Under the pieces are notes generated by a model. That model saw nothing but the letters and a program-made list of their open reading frames with translations. It was not told the origin of the DNA and did not search any database. From contig PBFW01000046.1 in the NCBI GenBank assembly GCA_002719955.1, positions 27,002 to 91,001 on the forward strand: 64,000 nt of DNA, in the 5' to 3' direction. The position numbers and the translations under genes were made by a program. Below, in pieces: positions 43,844-52,166 of the stretch (the first letter of the stretch is position 1; each line of letters opens with the position of its first letter). Origin of the DNA: Deltaproteobacteria bacterium (GTDB lineage: Bacteria; Myxococcota_A; UBA9160; UBA4427).

Positions 43844-45136
43844 ATGTCTACCGTCGTCGCCGTCGGCGCCCAATGGGGTGATGAAGGCAAGGGGAAAATC
43901 GTTGACTGGCTCGGTCCGCGCGCGGATCTCGTCGCTCGTTTTCAGGGCGGCAACAACGCCGGCCACACGCTCGTGGTCGATGGCGAGACGACGATCCTTC
44001 ACGTCGTCCCGTCGGGTATCCTTCACGATGGCTCGGTCAATCTGATCGGTCCGGGCGTCGTCGTCGATCCCGCGATCCTGCTCGAGGAACTCGGCAAGCT
44101 CGAAGATCGCGGAATTCTGAGGGATCCCTCGCGCATTCGCGTCTCCGGCCGTGCCCACGTCATCCTGCCCTGGCACCGCGCCCTCGATGCTGCGCGTGAA
44201 GCCGCCGCGGGCGCGGGCAAGATCGGCACGACCGGCCGCGGGATCGGTCCGGCCTATGAGGACAAGGTGGCCCGCCGCGGAATTCGCGTGGCCGACCTGC
44301 GTCAACTCGACACCTTGCGAGACAAGCTTGCGGCGATCGCCGAACAGAAGAATTTCGAACTCACCCAGATGCATTCCGCGGAGCCCGTCGACGTCGATCA
44401 GCTCTTCGAGGAATGTGTCGAATGGGGCCGACAGCTCGAACCCTATATCGATCACACCGGTCGCATCCTCGACCGCTCGCTCCGTGCCGGCAAGAATATC
44501 CTTTTCGAAGGTGCGCAGGGCACCTTCCTCGATATCGATCACGGGACCTATCCCTTCGTGACGTCATCCAATTGCGTCGCCGGGGCCGTCTGCACGGGAA
44601 GTGGGGTCGGCCCGACGCGAATCGATCGCGTCATCGGGATCACGAAGGCCTACACGACCCGCGTGGGCTCCGGCCCCTTCCCGACGGAACTCGAAGACGA
44701 GATCGGCGAGGAGCTGCGGCGTGTCGGCGCCGAGTTCGGGGCCACCACCGGTCGGCCGCGGCGTTGCGGTTGGCTCGACGGCGTGTTGCTCCGCGAGGCG
44801 GTGACGGTCAATGGTCTGACGGATCTCGCGATCAACAAGCTGGATATCCTGAGCGGCTTCGGCGAACTCAAAATCTGCACCGCCTACGAGATCGACGGCA
44901 AGGTCACCGAGGATTTCCCGATGACGCTGGCCGAGGCGGAGCGCGCGAAACCCGTCTACGAGACGATGCCCGGTTGGCAGGAAGACGTGCGGGGCCTCAC
45001 CTCGATCGATCAGTTCCCGGATAACGCCCGTCGCTATATCGAGCGGATCGAAGCGATCGCCGAGGTGCCGGCGGCGCTTCTGAGCGTCGGACCCGGGCGC
45101 GAAGAGACGATCATTCTGCGTGAGCTCTTCGACTGA
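43844..45136 (+). CDS. purA: adenylosuccinate synthetase
   Basis: A 430-residue PurA. Motifs: VAVGAQWGDEGKGKIVDWLG (GTP/IMP loop with the catalytic Asp and Lys), GGNNAGHTLVVDG, SVNLIGPGVVVDP, GTTGRGIGPAYEDKVARRGI, and GAQGTFLDIDHGTYPFVTSS with VGVTKAY-like GITKAYTTRVGSGPFPTEL. It condenses IMP and aspartate with GTP on the way to AMP. It forms an operon with serA (2-base gap), using the GGAG in the serA end as ribosome site. Confidence 0.97.
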   Translation: MSTVVAVGAQWGDEGKGKIVDWLGPRADLVARFQGGNNAGHTLVVDGETTILHVVPSGILHDGSVNLIGPGVVVDPAILLEELGKLEDRGILRDPSRIRVSGRAHVILPWHRALDAAREAAAGAGKIGTTGRGIGPAYEDKVARRGIRVADLRQLDTLRDKLAAIAEQKNFELTQMHSAEPVDVDQLFEECVEWGRQLEPYIDHTGRILDRSLRAGKNILFEGAQGTFLDIDHGTYPFVTSSNCVAGAVCTGSGVGPTRIDRVIGITKAYTTRVGSGPFPTELEDEIGEELRRVGAEFGATTGRPRRCGWLDGVLLREAVTVNGLTDLAINKLDILSGFGELKICTAYEIDGKVTEDFPMTLAEAERAKPVYETMPGWQEDVRGLTSIDQFPDNARRYIERIEAIAEVPAALLSVGPGREETIILRELFD

Positions 45137-45151
45137 GCGGCCAGCGGGGCT

Positions 45152-45166
45152 GCGCGCTTTGCGCGC
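45152..45166 (+). terminator. weak hairpin after purA
   Basis: GCGCGC-TTT-GCGCGC, a 6-bp perfect stem 15 bases after the purA stop. There is no U run, so its role in termination is doubtful. Confidence 0.3.
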
Positions 45167-45170
45167 GTGA

Positions 45171-45720
45171 TCAGGATTTGTGTCGGCAGATGCCGAAGCA
45201 CATTCCGAATCGAGGCCGCCCTGCTCGGTCAGTCGATCCTCGGTCGCGATCAGGCTCGAGACGACGGCTTCTGACTCGGCGGATCCATCGGCGAGCCGCG
45301 CTCCGTCCAGCAGCTCGAAGATCGGGTGGAGCAGCCCGCCACCGAAGTCACGCTTCAGCTCGAAATCGAAATACAGGCGGAGCAGATCCAGGGCGATCGA
45401 GGAGCGGACTCCCTCGCTCGGATCCAGGCGCATCCCCTCGTCGATCGTTCGGTGGACGCGCTTCAGATCCGCTTTGCGTTTGTATTCGGCGGGGATCGCC
45501 CCTCATGCGCGATGGATGATCGCCACTCGATCCGGCGGGTAGATCGAATAGACGGGCCCCACGTACTCGTTGAAGAACGCGCGGCGTCGGGCGCGAGACA
45601 TCGTCTGACTCTGGACAGCACGCCCTCGAGATCGCGAACATGATGGAGGGAGCCGGCGAAGAGCGCGCTCAGCGGAGCTCGAAGGAGGCGGTCGAAGCCC
45701 GTCCGCGCCCGCTCCCCATT
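45171..45720 (-). pseudogene. remnant of a class I SAM-dependent methyltransferase
   Basis: Fragments of one methyltransferase lie in order but in different frames. From 45699: FDRLLRAPLSALFAGSLHHV and RDLEGVLSRVRRCLAPD (the usual segment before motif III). Then, shifted near 45586, FFNEYVGPVYSIYPPDRVAI followed by a stop. Then, shifted near 45500, IPAEYKRKADLKRVHRTIDE, MRLDPSEGVRSSIALDLLRL and YFDFELKRDFGGGLLHPIFE. Finally CRHKS and a stop at 45171-45173 in yet another frame. The SAM-binding N-terminus is missing. This matches methyltransferases whose product strand reads NEYVGP. Clearly inactive. Confidence 0.75.
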
Positions 45721-45859
45721 TCTGCGAAGCTTTGATCGAGGGCTTGATTTGACGAGGGAGAAGGTCGATAGAAAGCTCGATGGGGCGTCGGGGGCCCCCC
45801 ACGTCGAGCGGAATCGGGCGTTCCGGTTCGGCGGCGCCGAATCGGGGAGAAGGGCAGAG

Positions 45860-46564
45860 TTGGGCAATCCCATTCGCGTGCTCTCGGGCAATCTCTGGCG
45901 GGGCAAGGCCGATTCCGAGGCCTTGATCGACCTCATCCGACGCCACGAGATCGATGTCTTCGCGGCCCAGGAGCTGGGCTCAGAAAATGCCGAGGCGATC
46001 TCGAGCGAACTGCCCTTCGGATCGCTCGAACCCAGCGACTGCTTCCGCGGGATGGGCATCGCCCTGCGTCGCCCCGCCCGTTTCAGCCGGATTCCCCTTC
46101 GTTACCGATCCGCCGACCGGGTCGTTCTCGAACCCGGAGAGTGGGAGGGCTTGAGCCGCCCACTCGATCTCGTGAATGTTCATTTCCAGGCACCCCACGC
46201 GCTACGCCCTTTTCCCTCCCCACTGGTGCGTCACCGTCAGGTTTCCGGACTCGAACGTTTCTTTGCCGAGAACCCGAGCGACTCGCGCCTGGTCGTCGGC
46301 GATTTCAATGCGACCCCGATCTGGTCGGTCTATCGACGGATGGCACGCCTCTTCTCGGACGGCGCGATCCAATCTGCGCAGAGGGAAGGGCGCCCGGTCG
46401 AGCGGACCTGGGGGCCCACGGCCAAGAGCCCCCGGCTGCTGCGAATCGATCACGCGATGGTTCGTGGACTCGAGGTCGAAAATTTCCAGGTCGTCGATCT
46501 CCCGGGCAGCGATCATTCGGGTCTGGTCTTCGATTGTTCGCCGAGTCCTCGTTCAGCATCCTAG
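45860..46564 (+). CDS. endonuclease/exonuclease/phosphatase family protein
   Basis: A ~234-residue EEP-fold protein: IRVLSGNLWRGKADSEALID (first metal-site Asn), DVFAAQELGSENAEAI (catalytic Glu), PLDLVNVHFQAPHA (His), DSRLVVGDFNATPIWSVYRR (Asp-x-Asn), and DLPGSDHSGLVFD (the terminal Asp-His). All catalytic positions are present. Members cut DNA, RNA or phosphate esters of lipids and inositol. I take the TTG after GGGGAGAAGGG as start; a TTG 37 codons upstream lacks a ribosome site and overlaps the methyltransferase remnant. Confidence 0.8.
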   Translation: MGNPIRVLSGNLWRGKADSEALIDLIRRHEIDVFAAQELGSENAEAISSELPFGSLEPSDCFRGMGIALRRPARFSRIPLRYRSADRVVLEPGEWEGLSRPLDLVNVHFQAPHALRPFPSPLVRHRQVSGLERFFAENPSDSRLVVGDFNATPIWSVYRRMARLFSDGAIQSAQREGRPVERTWGPTAKSPRLLRIDHAMVRGLEVENFQVVDLPGSDHSGLVFDCSPSPRSAS

Positions 46565-46788
46565 CGGCGCACGAAGATCCGCAGCCGGTCGAGCGTCGGG
46601 TGGCCCGGGGGCGCGCCAGGCCTGTGGGCTGAGTCGGTGGGCCGAATCATTGGCGGCGCGGAGAGGACTCCGCTGGATTGATGCTTTCGCCCTCGCTTCG
46701 ATCCGCTGAATCCACACCGCACCGCCGCGTCCCCTCGGAGTTCTGTGAGGGTCGCGATCGTCGAGATGGCAGCTCGAACGCTCTTGAT

Positions 46789-47193
46789 CTAGAAGGGCAG
46801 CGCCCAGTCCGTCGAGCGGGAGACTCGACTCACCTTGCGAATCGGGTTGCGGGTCCGCGTCCAATTGGCCGAAGCCGGCACCGACCACGCGTCGGTTCGA
46901 ATCGTGCGCGCCCGCCGAACGGGTCGAAGCCCCGTTTCGCCGTGGGGGGGCTGGGAAGTATGAGAGGGAGAGGAGGAGGAAAGAGAAGGTGTGCAGCCCG
47001 GAGAATTCGTGATCGAGCGAACGGAGGGCGAGGAGGGCGAGGAGGGCGGGGAGGGCGAGGAGGGGAGGAGCGGGGCGGAGAGGGGAGAGGAAGGGAGAGG
47101 CCATTCGTAGAGGTCGTTCAGGGGGCTGGATTCGTCGGCGTCGAGGGGGGTGTCCTCGAGGTCGAAGGCTACGTCGTTCAGGGATTCGCTCAT
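46789..47193 (-). CDS. Ser/Pro-rich protein of unknown function
   Basis: A 134-residue protein preceded by GGAGAATTGACC. It has three parts: an acidic N-terminus (SLNDVAFDLEDTPLDADESS), a low-complexity Ser/Pro middle (PSSPSPPSSPSSPS, residues ~45-85) encoded by a G-rich polypurine tract on the plus strand, and a basic C-terminus (RARTIRTDAWSVPASANWTR to RSTDWALPF). An acidic leader plus variable core is reminiscent of peptide precursors, but no maturation enzyme is adjacent; a luciferase-like monooxygenase is divergent 160 bases away. No family is recognised. Confidence 0.45.
   Translation of the reverse strand: MSESLNDVAFDLEDTPLDADESSPLNDLYEWPLPSSPLSAPLLPSSPSPPSSPSSPSVRSITNSPGCTPSLSSSSPSHTSQPPHGETGLRPVRRARTIRTDAWSVPASANWTRTRNPIRKVSRVSRSTDWALPF
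47023..47100 (+). repeat. G-rich polypurine tract
   Basis: About 78 bases of nearly unbroken purines on the plus strand, built from GAGGGCGAG- and GGGGAG-like units, inside the Ser/Pro-coding segment of the gene at 46789-47193. Such tracts slip easily and can form G-quadruplex or triplex structures. Confidence 0.6.
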
Positions 47194-47352
47194 GGTCAAT
47201 TCTCCAGTGTTTTTTTGGTTCGAGGATCGTAGGCGAAGAAAAAGCGAAAGTCAAACGACTACCGGGGATCGGCCTTCCGAGGAGCGCTGTCGAGCGTCTC
47301 CAGTCGGCGCGCGCGGGCGAGGCGGCTCTTCGGGTCGTGATAACGTCGCTGG

Positions 47353-48657
47353 ATGGTCCAGCGACAGCTTCGAATCGGCACTTTTCTCTCGGGCACCGGG
47401 AGCAATATGGGCTCGTGGCGCCACCCGGACGCCGTGCCGGACGGCGCCATCAACTTCGCCCATTTCCTCGACATGACGCGTCGGGCGGAGGCGGCCAAAC
47501 TCGACTTCGTCTTCTTCGGCGACGGCGTCTACATCAGTGAAAAGTCGCACCCGAATTTCCTCACCCGCTTCGAGCCCCTGACGCTGCTCGCGGCCCTCGC
47601 TCCGGCGACCCGGCGCATCGGCCTGGTCGGCACACTCTCCACCACCTACAGCGAGCCCTATACCGTCGCGCGCCAATTCGGTTCGATCGACCTGCTCTCG
47701 GACGGAAGAGCGGGCTGGAATGTCGTGACCTCCCCCCTGGCGGGGAGCGCCGCCAACTACGGGAAGATCGAGCATCCCGATCACGACCTGCGCTACCGGA
47801 TCGCGGACGAATATCTCGATGTGACCGAAGCGCTGTGGAGTTCCTGGGACGAGGGCGCCTTCGTGCGCGACCGGGCGAGCGGTCGCTTCATCAATCCGAG
47901 CAAACTACACGCCGCCGACCACCACGGTGAATTCTTCTCCGTCGCGGGCCCTCTCAACATCACGCGATCCCGGCAGGGCCAGCCGGTCCTCTTTCAGGCG
48001 GGCGCCTCCGAAGCCGGGCGCGATTTCGCCGCCGCTCGCGCCGACGCCGTCTTCGTCGTCGAGCGCAGCCTGGAAGGAGCGGTCGCCTTCAGAGCCGACC
48101 TCCACCAGCGCGCGGCCAAGAGCGGACGCGCGCCCGACGAGTTGGTGATCCTGCAGGGCATCGGTCCGATCGTGGGTCGCACGAAAGCCGAGGCCGAGGA
48201 GAAATACCGTGCGATCGCGGATCTGGTGGAGATCGACGTGGCCCTCGACTATCTCGGCCGCTTCTTCGAGGATATCGACTGGTCTGGCTACGACCTCGAT
48301 GCGCCCTTTCCCGACCTGGGCGACCACGCCCGCGGCGGTTGGCAGAGCGCCACCGACCAGATCAAGGAAAACGCCAAGCGGGAGGGCCTCACGCTTCGAG
48401 AGGTCGCGCTCGGCTCGACGACGCCTCGTCATGCCTTTATCGGAACGGCGAGCGAAATCGCCGACACCCTGCAGGCCTGGTTCGAGGCCGGCGCAGTGGA
48501 CGGCTTCATGGTGGATGGCCCCGTCCTGCCGAGCGGATTGGCGGATTTCACCGAAGAAGTGATTCCGGTTCTGGTCGAGCGCGGGCTCTTTCGCGGCGAG
48601 TATGAGGCGGACACGCTGCGCGGAAATCTGGGACTGAAGCCGTTTTCGGTGGCGTGA
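47353..48657 (+). CDS. FMN-dependent monooxygenase, NtaA/SnaA/DszA family
   Basis: A 434-residue luciferase-like group C flavin monooxygenase. Family features are the opening [20 protein letters not shown], the [20 protein letters not shown] segment, [20 protein letters not shown] (typical GWNxVTS), [39 protein letters not shown], and [18 protein letters not shown]. It uses reduced FMN supplied by a separate reductase to oxidise chelators (nitrilotriacetate), sulfones or similar. No reductase gene is adjacent, and the substrate is open. Confidence 0.9.
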   Translation: MVQRQLRIGTFLSGTGSNMGSWRHPDAVPDGAINFAHFLDMTRRAEAAKLDFVFFGDGVYISEKSHPNFLTRFEPLTLLAALAPATRRIGLVGTLSTTYSEPYTVARQFGSIDLLSDGRAGWNVVTSPLAGSAANYGKIEHPDHDLRYRIADEYLDVTEALWSSWDEGAFVRDRASGRFINPSKLHAADHHGEFFSVAGPLNITRSRQGQPVLFQAGASEAGRDFAAARADAVFVVERSLEGAVAFRADLHQRAAKSGRAPDELVILQGIGPIVGRTKAEAEEKYRAIADLVEIDVALDYLGRFFEDIDWSGYDLDAPFPDLGDHARGGWQSATDQIKENAKREGLTLREVALGSTTPRHAFIGTASEIADTLQAWFEAGAVDGFMVDGPVLPSGLADFTEEVIPVLVERGLFRGEYEADTLRGNLGLKPFSVA

Positions 48658-48745
48658 TCGGGCTGATTCGGGGTGGGATGGATGGCCCGCGATTCGCTCG
48701 GCCGGGAGGCTCGACGGGGGTGGGCGACGGTGTTATCCAACGCCC

Positions 48746-48821
48746 GGGCCCGTAGCTCAGTTGGTAGAGCAGGAGACTTTTAATCTCACGGTCCGGGGTT
48801 CGAGTCCCCGCGGGCTCACCA
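48746..48821 (+). tRNA. tRNA-Lys (UUU)
   Basis: A 76-nt tRNA with all arms. Acceptor stem GGGCCCG pairs with CGGGCTC (one G-U), D-arm GCTC-AGTTGGTA-GAGC, anticodon loop CTTTTAA giving anticodon UUU (lysine), and T-loop GTTCGAGT in stem CCGGG/CCCCG-like. The CCA end is encoded in the genome. An accessory gene lies just downstream, as is common where tRNA genes serve as integration sites. Confidence 0.95.
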
Positions 48822-49192
48822 TTTTCCCTTCACAATCGAGTGGTCTGGTAGTCGGTTCTTCTAGGAGGCCGGATTCTGCAGACGGGCTACAGGGGTGGCT
48901 GGGAGCGCCGGAGTCACGGACTGACCGAATGAGCAGCCCGTCACCCGCTTCGCTCCCGCCGCGTGGGGGCGCGGCTGAGGAGCCCAGTTCGAGAGGGTCG
49001 CATCTCTCATTGCTGGTCGAGGCGCTTCTACTGAGACTCCGACTCGTCGGGCGGGATACGTCCTGTCGGCTCTACGGGGTGTCGCTCTTCCTCGAACGAC
49101 CGAATCTACCTCGCCAGCCGGATCGGGGAATGTGGCTAGCCAGTCCCACATCTGAGACAGTGGAGTGCAGAATCACGACTCGGGGACATCAA
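48822..49192. other. region between tRNA-Lys and an accessory gene
   Basis: About 370 bases with no clear gene. Frames on either strand look non-coding. I found no copy of the tRNA 3' end downstream that would mark an att site. Confidence 0.4.
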
Positions 49193-49996
49193 ATGGAACC
49201 GACCTGGCTGAACACGCTCATCGTCGATGCCGAGGAGCATCGCTGGTGTACAAGGCCGAATTGCACGACCTGCGGTGCGGGAGACCTTCGTAGCTGCGTA
49301 TTCTCGGAAGCGATGGAACTCGCTGGACTCGAAGTGCCCGAGCCCGCTGAGACGTCGCCTCGGAGATTGATCGAGACCCTACAGCCGGTTCAGCGAGCAG
49401 CCGTCTTCGAGCAGATTGTGCGTGGGCTGCGGGGGGTTGATCGGAGCGCTGCCCGAGCCGGTTCGGCGCTGAGAACGATCCTCATGGATCTTCATCCTCC
49501 CCTCATGAAATGGGGTGTCCCCGAAAGCCTGTCGGAGCGACTCAACGGTACCTTCGCCGGTCAAGAGTTTGACGCGATGCAGGCCCATTCAGCCAGTCTC
49601 GCAGACGAACGGGCGCGCCGGGCGGAGTATGAGGGCCCGAAAGCCGTGGCGGAGCGACGTGAGGCACGGAGAGTCGCAAGGGAGCGACGGCTTCAGCAGC
49701 GTCTCGAAAAAAAGACGGCCCGAGATAAGACCCTGGTAGAGCTGGCAGCATTGTCCGGAATGAAGCGACTCGTGAAGATCGCTGGTTACCGGCCCCTCAT
49801 TTCGCTTGAAAGTATTCCTGATCATCTCGTCCCGCTCGACGCGGACTGTCGTAGTCTCGATGTTGAGGCGAGAGAAGGATTGATTGCTCTCATCGCCCGT
49901 CGTCGCGGGGCTTGGGGACGGCTGCGGCGACAGTTGATCGCACTCCGTCCGGAATCTGATGCTAGCTCCCACGCTTCGTTCGACCGTTCGCGTTGA
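49193..49996 (+). CDS. Cys-cluster protein of unknown function at tRNA-Lys
   Basis: A 267-residue protein, not recognised. The N-terminus has a compact cysteine cluster, HRWCTRPNCTTCGAGDLRSC (C-x4-C-x2-C-x7-C, residues ~19-33), likely a zinc site. The middle is helical (RLIETLQPVQRAAVFEQIVR; residues ~55-80), followed by a strongly charged coiled-coil-like stretch (AEYEGPKAVAERREARRVAR, RRLQQRLEKKTARDKTLVEL, ~residues 145-190). The C-terminus is mixed and basic. It is codon-wise a little different from its neighbours and sits beside a tRNA, so it may be horizontally acquired. A DNA-, RNA- or protein-binding role is conceivable; none is shown. Confidence 0.55.
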   Translation: MEPTWLNTLIVDAEEHRWCTRPNCTTCGAGDLRSCVFSEAMELAGLEVPEPAETSPRRLIETLQPVQRAAVFEQIVRGLRGVDRSAARAGSALRTILMDLHPPLMKWGVPESLSERLNGTFAGQEFDAMQAHSASLADERARRAEYEGPKAVAERREARRVARERRLQQRLEKKTARDKTLVELAALSGMKRLVKIAGYRPLISLESIPDHLVPLDADCRSLDVEAREGLIALIARRRGAWGRLRRQLIALRPESDASSHASFDRSR

Positions 49997-50489
49997 CTCG
50001 TGCACTCAGACCGATGAATCTTCCGCCTTCCTTGCTCGATCCTCGCAAGCTAGCTGGGTCGATATAAGGGGGGCAGGTCAGCTCGATGATGGGTACCAGA
50101 TCCGGCGTCTTCCGGCGATGAAAATATCTCCAGCATGATAGGTCCCAAAATTCTTGGTACGAAGTGAATGGGAGAGCGTCGTGCGGGAAATCCGCCTGCT
50201 GCGTTCGAGGTGGCAGGGCTGGAAACGGAGTCACGGTCAGGTCTACACAGGCACGAACGGGGAAACCCGGGCTACAGACAAGACCACGACCTCACGGATT
50301 ACCGCGCCAGCCCTCGACCCTACCGCCGTGGCACCCATGATCCTTGGTTCAATTCCTGGCTTCTCAGGCAGCTCGAAAAATGTCGAAGTTTTTGGGGATC
50401 TTGCTTTCGTCGCTGATCACTGAAACGGACCACGGCACGCGCTGAGACGCACTCGAATCGCGCGCTCATCCCGGCGGAAGACGCGCTTG
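49997..50489. other. region between accessory gene and urease operon end
   Basis: About 490 bases, partly of lower GC. Short open frames exist on both strands (for example 50168-50416 plus), but none has a ribosome site or family resemblance. The region probably marks the right edge of the accessory segment that begins at tRNA-Lys. Confidence 0.4.
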
Positions 50490-50765
50490 TCAGTGGTCGC
50501 CGATCGGGCCGGAAGTCAACTCGTCACGCATCGATTCGAGATCCGCGGTCAGATAGCCCAGATCCCGCATGCATTGGACGAATTCCTCTTCGCTCCCGGT
50601 CGAAGCGCGGCAGGTCGCCTCGTCCTGCGCAATCTGGTTCGGGTCAGCTCCCGCCTTGAAGGAGACGCTTCCGCAACCGGCCGACACGACGATCACCGCC
50701 ACGAACAGAGCGATCCCTCGGGCGGAGCGCGCTCCATCCCATTTAAGCGTCGTATGAGTTTCCAT
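50490..50765 (-). CDS. small lipoprotein at the end of the urease operon
   Basis: A 91-residue lipoprotein. The N-terminal signal is basic, then ARGIALFVAVIVVSAGC with a lipobox ending in Cys (about residue 31). The mature part is acidic with two more cysteines (DEATCRAS and FVQCMRDLGYL), which could form a disulfide. Its ATG overlaps the TAA of ureG by one base (TAATG), so it is translated with the operon. No standard urease gene encodes a lipoprotein; a role in nickel or urea handling at the envelope would be guesswork. Confidence 0.7.
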   Translation of the reverse strand: METHTTLKWDGARSARGIALFVAVIVVSAGCGSVSFKAGADPNQIAQDEATCRASTGSEEEFVQCMRDLGYLTADLESMRDELTSGPIGDH

Positions 50766-51391
50766 TAGTTGAGCACTCCCTCCCGGATGATGAAATCTGT
50801 CACGACATCGACTCCATGACCGTCGCGCATATTCGTGAACACGTAGGGTCGGTCCCCGCGCATTCGGTGTGAATCCGTGTCCATTACTTCCAGCGAAGCA
50901 CCCACGTAGGGGGCGAGATCGATCTTGTTGATGACCAGGAGATCCGATCGCGTGATACCCGGACCGCCCTTGCGCGGGATTTTCTCCCCCTCGGCAACAT
51001 CGATCACGTAGATCGTCAGATCCGCGAGATCCGGGCTGAACGTCGCGGCGAGATTATCACCGCCGCTCTCGATGAGAATCAGGTCGAGTTCAGGGTACCG
51101 CAGGCAGAGGTCATCGATCGCCGCCAGGTTCATCGAGGCGTCTTCCCGGATCGCCGTATGCGGACAACCTCCGGTCTCCACCCCCACGATCCGGTCCGCG
51201 GGCAGCGCCATGCTGCAAATCAGGAACTCCGCGTCCTCCTTCGTGTAGATGTCATTAGTCACGGCGGCAATCTCGAAGCGGTCACGCAACCGAGTACAGA
51301 GGGCTTCCATCAGTGCTGTCTTGCCCGAACCGACGGGGCCGCCGATCCCTACCCGAAGAACGGGTCTTTTGGGCGCATTCGCTGTACTCAT
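50765..51391 (-). CDS. ureG: urease accessory GTPase UreG
   Basis: A 208-residue UreG. The P-loop is [15 protein letters not shown] (residues 17-31); switch and metal elements follow: [35 protein letters not shown] (the invariant Cys-Pro-His that binds nickel or zinc), [20 protein letters not shown], and [18 protein letters not shown]. It delivers nickel to urease in a GTP-driven complex with UreD, UreF and UreE. The start is the ATG of [10 protein letters not shown], with GAGAGGAAG 8 nt upstream. It lies 91 bases after ureF, the largest gap within the accessory genes. Confidence 0.96.
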   Translation of the reverse strand: MSTANAPKRPVLRVGIGGPVGSGKTALMEALCTRLRDRFEIAAVTNDIYTKEDAEFLICSMALPADRIVGVETGGCPHTAIREDASMNLAAIDDLCLRYPELDLILIESGGDNLAATFSPDLADLTIYVIDVAEGEKIPRKGGPGITRSDLLVINKIDLAPYVGASLEVMDTDSHRMRGDRPYVFTNMRDGHGVDVVTDFIIREGVLN

Positions 51392-51482
51392 GATCAAGAC
51401 TTCCTCTCATCTGGGCAGACGGAACAGGGCCAGGGCGCGGTGGACACGAGGCCGTCTCGAAACCGACCGATCTCGAGGGGGC

Positions 51483-52166
51483 TCAGGATCGAAAGAGTCG
51501 CGAATACTGAGTCTCATGCAGGCTACTCGCCAGCGCCACAATCGGAAGCATTCCGCCGATTTCGTTGTCCTCGAGGGCGAGAGCCCGCTGACAGATCGCC
51601 GGAATTCGTTCCGAGAGTTCGAGCATCAGCCTCTGTCCCGCGACCTGCCCGAGCGGGATCAGCTTGACGCCGACCAATACCTGATTCTCGACCCATCCCC
51701 AGGCGTAAGCATCGGCCAGCGCAGGCAGCGGAATTTCCCAGGCGACCGCCGCGAGTGCGAGGATCTGCGCAAAGGGCACTTCCGCTCGCCCCACCCATGG
51801 CTCGGCCGACGGGATCTCGAGGTCGCGCAAGAGACGGGCGAGCGCGCGCCCTCGATCACGATCATCCGCGACGAGTTCGCTTGTCTCTCTCATGGCGACG
51901 AGCCGACGGCCCCAGGAGCGCTGCGCCGCATCATCCCCCAGGCGATGGGCCTCGTATAATTTCGCCAGAATCGGCAGGTCGACGCGACCCAGAGAATGAT
52001 TGAGCTGATCGTCGAGCCAGGCCAGCAGCGATGCTTCGTCGCTCACCCAATCCGCTTCGACGGCGGCCTCCAACCCCTGTGAATACGCGTAGGCGCCCAC
52101 AGGCAGCGATTGACTCGCGAGTTGAAAGAGCCTGAGCAATCGCCGCGATGTCAGCTCCGCACTCAC
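51483..52166 (-). CDS. ureF: urease accessory protein UreF
   Basis: A 227-residue UreF: LLRLFQLASQSLPVGAYAYS and QGLEAAVEADWVSDEASLLA at the start, then DLPILAKLYEAHRLGDDAAQ, LVAMRETSELVADDRDRGRA, and the closing QTQYSRLFRS-like region ETQYSRLFRS. UreF bridges UreD and UreG during nickel insertion and gates GTP hydrolysis. The GTG start overlaps the end of ureE by 4 bases. Confidence 0.94.
   Translation of the reverse strand: MSAELTSRRLLRLFQLASQSLPVGAYAYSQGLEAAVEADWVSDEASLLAWLDDQLNHSLGRVDLPILAKLYEAHRLGDDAAQRSWGRRLVAMRETSELVADDRDRGRALARLLRDLEIPSAEPWVGRAEVPFAQILALAAVAWEIPLPALADAYAWGWVENQVLVGVKLIPLGQVAGQRLMLELSERIPAICQRALALEDNEIGGMLPIVALASSLHETQYSRLFRS

Noticed and set aside
50168..50416. 82-codon frame downstream of the tRNA-Lys accessory gene
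   Set aside because: No ribosome site or family similarity; left as unassigned intergenic sequence.
48800..50500. Attachment-site duplication of the tRNA-Lys 3' end
   Set aside because: No second copy of the tRNA end found in the following 2 kb, so an integrated element cannot be shown.
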